DNA from: Fimbriimonadaceae bacterium
GTDB lineage: Bacteria > Armatimonadota > Fimbriimonadia > Fimbriimonadales > Fimbriimonadaceae
DNA length: 44,539 nt
Direction of reading: 5' to 3'
Assembly: GCA_019694835.1 (NCBI GenBank)
Contig: JAIBBE010000033.1
Coordinates: 1-44,539, forward strand
Part shown: positions 42,177-44,539 of the stretch, piece after piece
Layout: each line of letters starts with the position of its first letter
How positions within the stretch are numbered: position 1 is the first letter of the stretch
Program-made: the position numbers and the translations under genes
The notes under the pieces: generated by a model
Databases searched by the model: none
What the model saw: only the letters and a program-made list of their open reading frames with translations
Told to the model about the DNA's origin: nothing

Positions 42177-44207
42177 ATGCACACCAACAAGAACATCGAA
42201 ACTCGACGCAAGTCGGCAATGGCGGGAGCGGCCTTCACGCTTGCTTTCGCCCTACTCATCGGATGCGGAGGCGCAGGGGGAGGCGGAAGCTTTACCGGCG
42301 GCTCCAACGGAGGATCATCGGGAGGATCCAATGGCGGAAGCACGGGAGGAAGCACCGGAGGGTCCACGGGAGGCGGATCGAACGGCGGAGGATCGGGGGG
42401 AGACCTGAACACCGACCTCGTCATCAGCCGCGACACGGTCGTCTCGTCCGACGTCAAGGCCAAGAACCTCATCATCAAAGCGGGGGCCAAGCTCAGCAGC
42501 AGTGGCGACCTGCTCATCGAAGTCGCGGGGAAGACCACTCTCGAAGGAAAGATCGGATCGGGAGGAAAGCTCACCCTCATCCCCAAGGGCGGGCTCGATG
42601 TCGGCTCACAGGGGCGGATCGAAGGCGTTGATGGGGACGTCATCATCGTCGCCTCGCGGGACGACATCCCCACCGAAGCGAAGATGGACGAGCGCTTCGC
42701 CGCGAACTTCGGCGTCGGCATCGAACGACAGCCGACCCTCGCCCGGGCTGCTAGCCGCGATCTGTGCGGCAACCCGACCGTCCTTCCCCCCATCGTCTGG
42801 GCTCCGGGCGCCCGGCGCAAGAATCTGTGGGTCAACGTGCTCGGTCCGCTCCATGTCGGCGCGGCACCGGGAGCCGCTCCGATCACCTACACATTGCCGG
42901 ACGGCGCGCCCGGCGCGAACCGAAACGGCGACAACGCGAATGCCGGGCACGGCAAGGACGGAGGATCGGTGGCGCTCGAAGCCGACCGGATCGTCGTCAC
43001 CGGACCCGTCACTTTCAACCTGGGAAACGGAGGCGATGGCGGAACGGCAGTCGCTGGTCCCACGACGAGCGCGAAAGCAATCGCGAAGGGCGGAAACGGA
43101 GGCAACACCGGCAAGTTCATCATGGCGTCCGCGTTCCTCGGGATCCTGCACGGCATCGACATCCAGCAGTCCCTCACGATCAACTTCGGTCGCGGTGGAC
43201 GGGGCGGCGATGCGACGGCAACTGGACTCCCCGGGGAAGACGGAAAGCCGGGCAAGGACGGGCATGACGCTAAGGCCACCGGCGGCGTCGGCGGGCTCGG
43301 CGCGCTTCCCGGATCGGCCGGAAGCGACGTTACTGGTCTCTTCAACCTGACCGTCGTCGGCAACGCGGGCGGCGACGGCGGCAACGCCACTGCGACCGGC
43401 GGCAAAGGCGGCAACGACCTCGCGAAGCCCGGAACTCACGGCGGAAAGGGCGGCAAAGCGACCGCGATTGCCGGAAAGGGCGGCGACTCCACGACTTCAC
43501 TGGCAGGTGGTGCAGCCGGGGCGATGTCCGATGGACCGGGTGGAAACGGCGGCAACGCGACGGTCACCGGCGGCCTCGGCGGCGACGGCAACGACTGCTG
43601 CGACAATCCGCCAGCAAAGGGCGGCGACGGCGGCAAGGGTGGCGATGCCAGCGCGACGCACGGCGATCCGGGTCAGGGTCAGCCTCTGGGCAACCCCGGC
43701 GTTCGAAACGGCCAAGCCGGAAATGGCGGCGAGGGCGGCGATGGCAAGCCCGAAGGTGCGGGTGGAGCGCATGGCGTCGGCACGCAGGTTCCGGACGGCG
43801 TCGATGGTCAGCCGGGCAAGCCCTGCAACGATGGCGGTGGCGGTGGTGGAGGCGGCGGCGGAGTCGATCTCGAAGAGCAGGAACCCAACGACTTCGAGGA
43901 CGGAGCGACGCCTTTCCCGCCCATCGAGGAAGTCGGCCAGAGCAAGGTCGCTGGAGGAACCCTCGCGGACATGATGGACAAGGATCATTTCATGGCAACT
44001 CTGGGCGTCGGCGTCTACCAAGTCGAAGTCGTCCAAGCACCTGACCACGCGACGAACTTCTTCCTCGACATCGGGGGAGGAAACGGCCAAACCCCCGCGA
44101 TCGGCGACAAGCCCTTCATCACGATCAGCGAGAACGGAACGACGGTGTTCCTAGGGATGTTCGGAGGCACGGGCCGCTACAAGATCGCCCTCCGGCGAAT
44201 CGAATAG
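42177..44207 (+). CDS. Gly-rich (PGRS-like) surface lipoprotein
   Basis: The 676-residue product has a lipoprotein signal (AAFTLAFALLIGC). A Gly/Ser linker of GGSNGGSTGG type follows, then a beta-helix-like part (LVISRDTVVSSDVKAKNLI, KLTLIPKGGLDVGSQGRIEG). A long region of GGxGG and GGKGG repeats follows, like PE-PGRS or Gly-rich polyproline II bundles. The C-terminal ~90 residues (EPNDFEDGATPFPP, DHFMATLGVGVYQVEV) resemble a bacterial pre-peptidase C-terminal fold. AAGGAG lies five bases before ATG 42177. Probably cell-surface and adhesive or structural. Confidence 0.75.
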   Translation: MHTNKNIETRRKSAMAGAAFTLAFALLIGCGGAGGGGSFTGGSNGGSSGGSNGGSTGGSTGGSTGGGSNGGGSGGDLNTDLVISRDTVVSSDVKAKNLIIKAGAKLSSSGDLLIEVAGKTTLEGKIGSGGKLTLIPKGGLDVGSQGRIEGVDGDVIIVASRDDIPTEAKMDERFAANFGVGIERQPTLARAASRDLCGNPTVLPPIVWAPGARRKNLWVNVLGPLHVGAAPGAAPITYTLPDGAPGANRNGDNANAGHGKDGGSVALEADRIVVTGPVTFNLGNGGDGGTAVAGPTTSAKAIAKGGNGGNTGKFIMASAFLGILHGIDIQQSLTINFGRGGRGGDATATGLPGEDGKPGKDGHDAKATGGVGGLGALPGSAGSDVTGLFNLTVVGNAGGDGGNATATGGKGGNDLAKPGTHGGKGGKATAIAGKGGDSTTSLAGGAAGAMSDGPGGNGGNATVTGGLGGDGNDCCDNPPAKGGDGGKGGDASATHGDPGQGQPLGNPGVRNGQAGNGGEGGDGKPEGAGGAHGVGTQVPDGVDGQPGKPCNDGGGGGGGGGGVDLEEQEPNDFEDGATPFPPIEEVGQSKVAGGTLADMMDKDHFMATLGVGVYQVEVVQAPDHATNFFLDIGGGNGQTPAIGDKPFITISENGTTVFLGMFGGTGRYKIALRRIE

Positions 44208-44208
44208 C

Positions 44209-44336
44209 AAAGTACGTTCGCCGTCCCGGCGACCGGAATGTACTTTCGCCGTCCCGGCGATTCCGAGGTCCGCTCATCCTTGCAGCGGACCTCTCTCTTT
44301 GCCAGAGGGGAATCGCCGGGACGGCGAAAGTACATT
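44209..44336. repeat. Compound hairpin of the GTAC/CGTCCCG family
   Basis: Arms of 28 bp at 44237-44264 and 44309-44336 are perfectly complementary. Inside, a 10-bp stem (44265-44274 with 44284-44293) stacks directly on the left arm, leaving a bulge of 15 bases on the right. A partial direct copy (agtacgttcgccgtcccggc) precedes at 44211. It is related to the repeat at 5499-5569. Confidence 0.8.
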
Positions 44337-44390
44337 GGGGAGGCCCGAAATCGCTGTTTGAGGTTTCGATCACCGGCTCACGCACCCCAG

Positions 44391-44539
44391 GGACTCGCTC
44401 ACAAGGTGCAGAGACTCGCTCACAAGGTGCAGAGACTCGCTCACAAGGTGCAGAGACTCGCTCACAAGGTGCAGAGACTCGCTCACAAGGTGCAGAGACT
44501 CGCTCACAAGGTGCAGAGACTCGCTCACAAGGTGCAGAG
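44391..44539. repeat. 21-bp tandem repeat array running off the window edge
   Basis: About seven identical copies of a 21-base unit beginning gactcgctcacaaggtgc. There are no unique spacers, so it is not a CRISPR. Because 21 is a multiple of three, each frame repeats a 7-codon peptide; five of the six frames have no stop. The bases 44337-44390 between the hairpin and this array hold nothing recognisable. The array continues past the end of the window. Confidence 0.9.

Noticed and set aside
44391..44539. CRISPR array
   Set aside because: The units are directly adjacent and identical, with no variable spacers and no cas genes.

Overview
The window looks like chromosomal DNA of a high-GC, Gram-negative-type bacterium. 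Supporting features are a type IV pilus secretin, lipoproteins and LolA-like exported proteins, together with MreB and RemA. Three exported proteins end in the same dockerin-like tail with paired Asp-rich loops. That tail, the REP-like hairpins and the mix of genes remind me of Armatimonadota (Fimbriimonadia). This is an inference: there is no rRNA gene here, and I saw no tRNA gene.

Layout. 0.2-5.5 kb: a pentaheme cytochrome with a dockerin-like tail, an FG-GAP/UnbV protein, a half-size EamA transporter and a metallophosphoesterase. 5.6-9.2 kb: Hsp20, MobA-like protein, a DsbD N-domain-like protein, a short-chain dehydrogenase and a LolA-like protein. 9.8-14.2 kb is one minus-strand run: two tandem membrane paralogues, a hicA with a damaged start, hicB, a RecQ helicase fused to a phosphoribosyltransferase, and a DprA-like protein overlapping it by ATGA. 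14.3-15.0 kb: a four-helix-bundle gene between two hairpin-forming repeat blocks. 15.2-24.8 kb: pnp with an Arg/Gly/Asp tail, an M48 peptidase, a fucose-isomerase-like protein, small exported proteins, a Gfo/Idh/MocA oxidoreductase and remA-mreB. 24.8-29.2 kb: an MTAP-like phosphorylase, a HigBA-like module with a frameshifted toxin, argB and hflX. 29.3-44.2 kb is mostly envelope and exported proteins: a 976-residue dockerin-tailed protein, a coiled-coil membrane protein, the secretin with two lipoproteins, a LolA-like/thioredoxin protein interrupted by TGA, another dockerin-tailed protein, a DapA-like aldolase and a Gly-rich lipoprotein. The window ends inside a 21-bp tandem array.

Main discoveries. 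(1) The reading frame at 38592-39596 has an in-frame TGA exactly at the first cysteine of a thioredoxin CxxC site (giving UxxC). The thioredoxin fold is intact beyond it, and a SECIS-like hairpin lies at the right distance. This is a predicted selenoprotein with a LolA-like N-terminal domain. (2) RecQ-PRTase plus DprA form a translationally coupled pair behind hicAB, which looks like a DNA-uptake or defence module. (3) Both toxin-antitoxin modules keep an intact antitoxin while the toxin has a one-base lesion. (4) There are several dispersed hairpin repeat families and a 21-bp array open in five of six frames.
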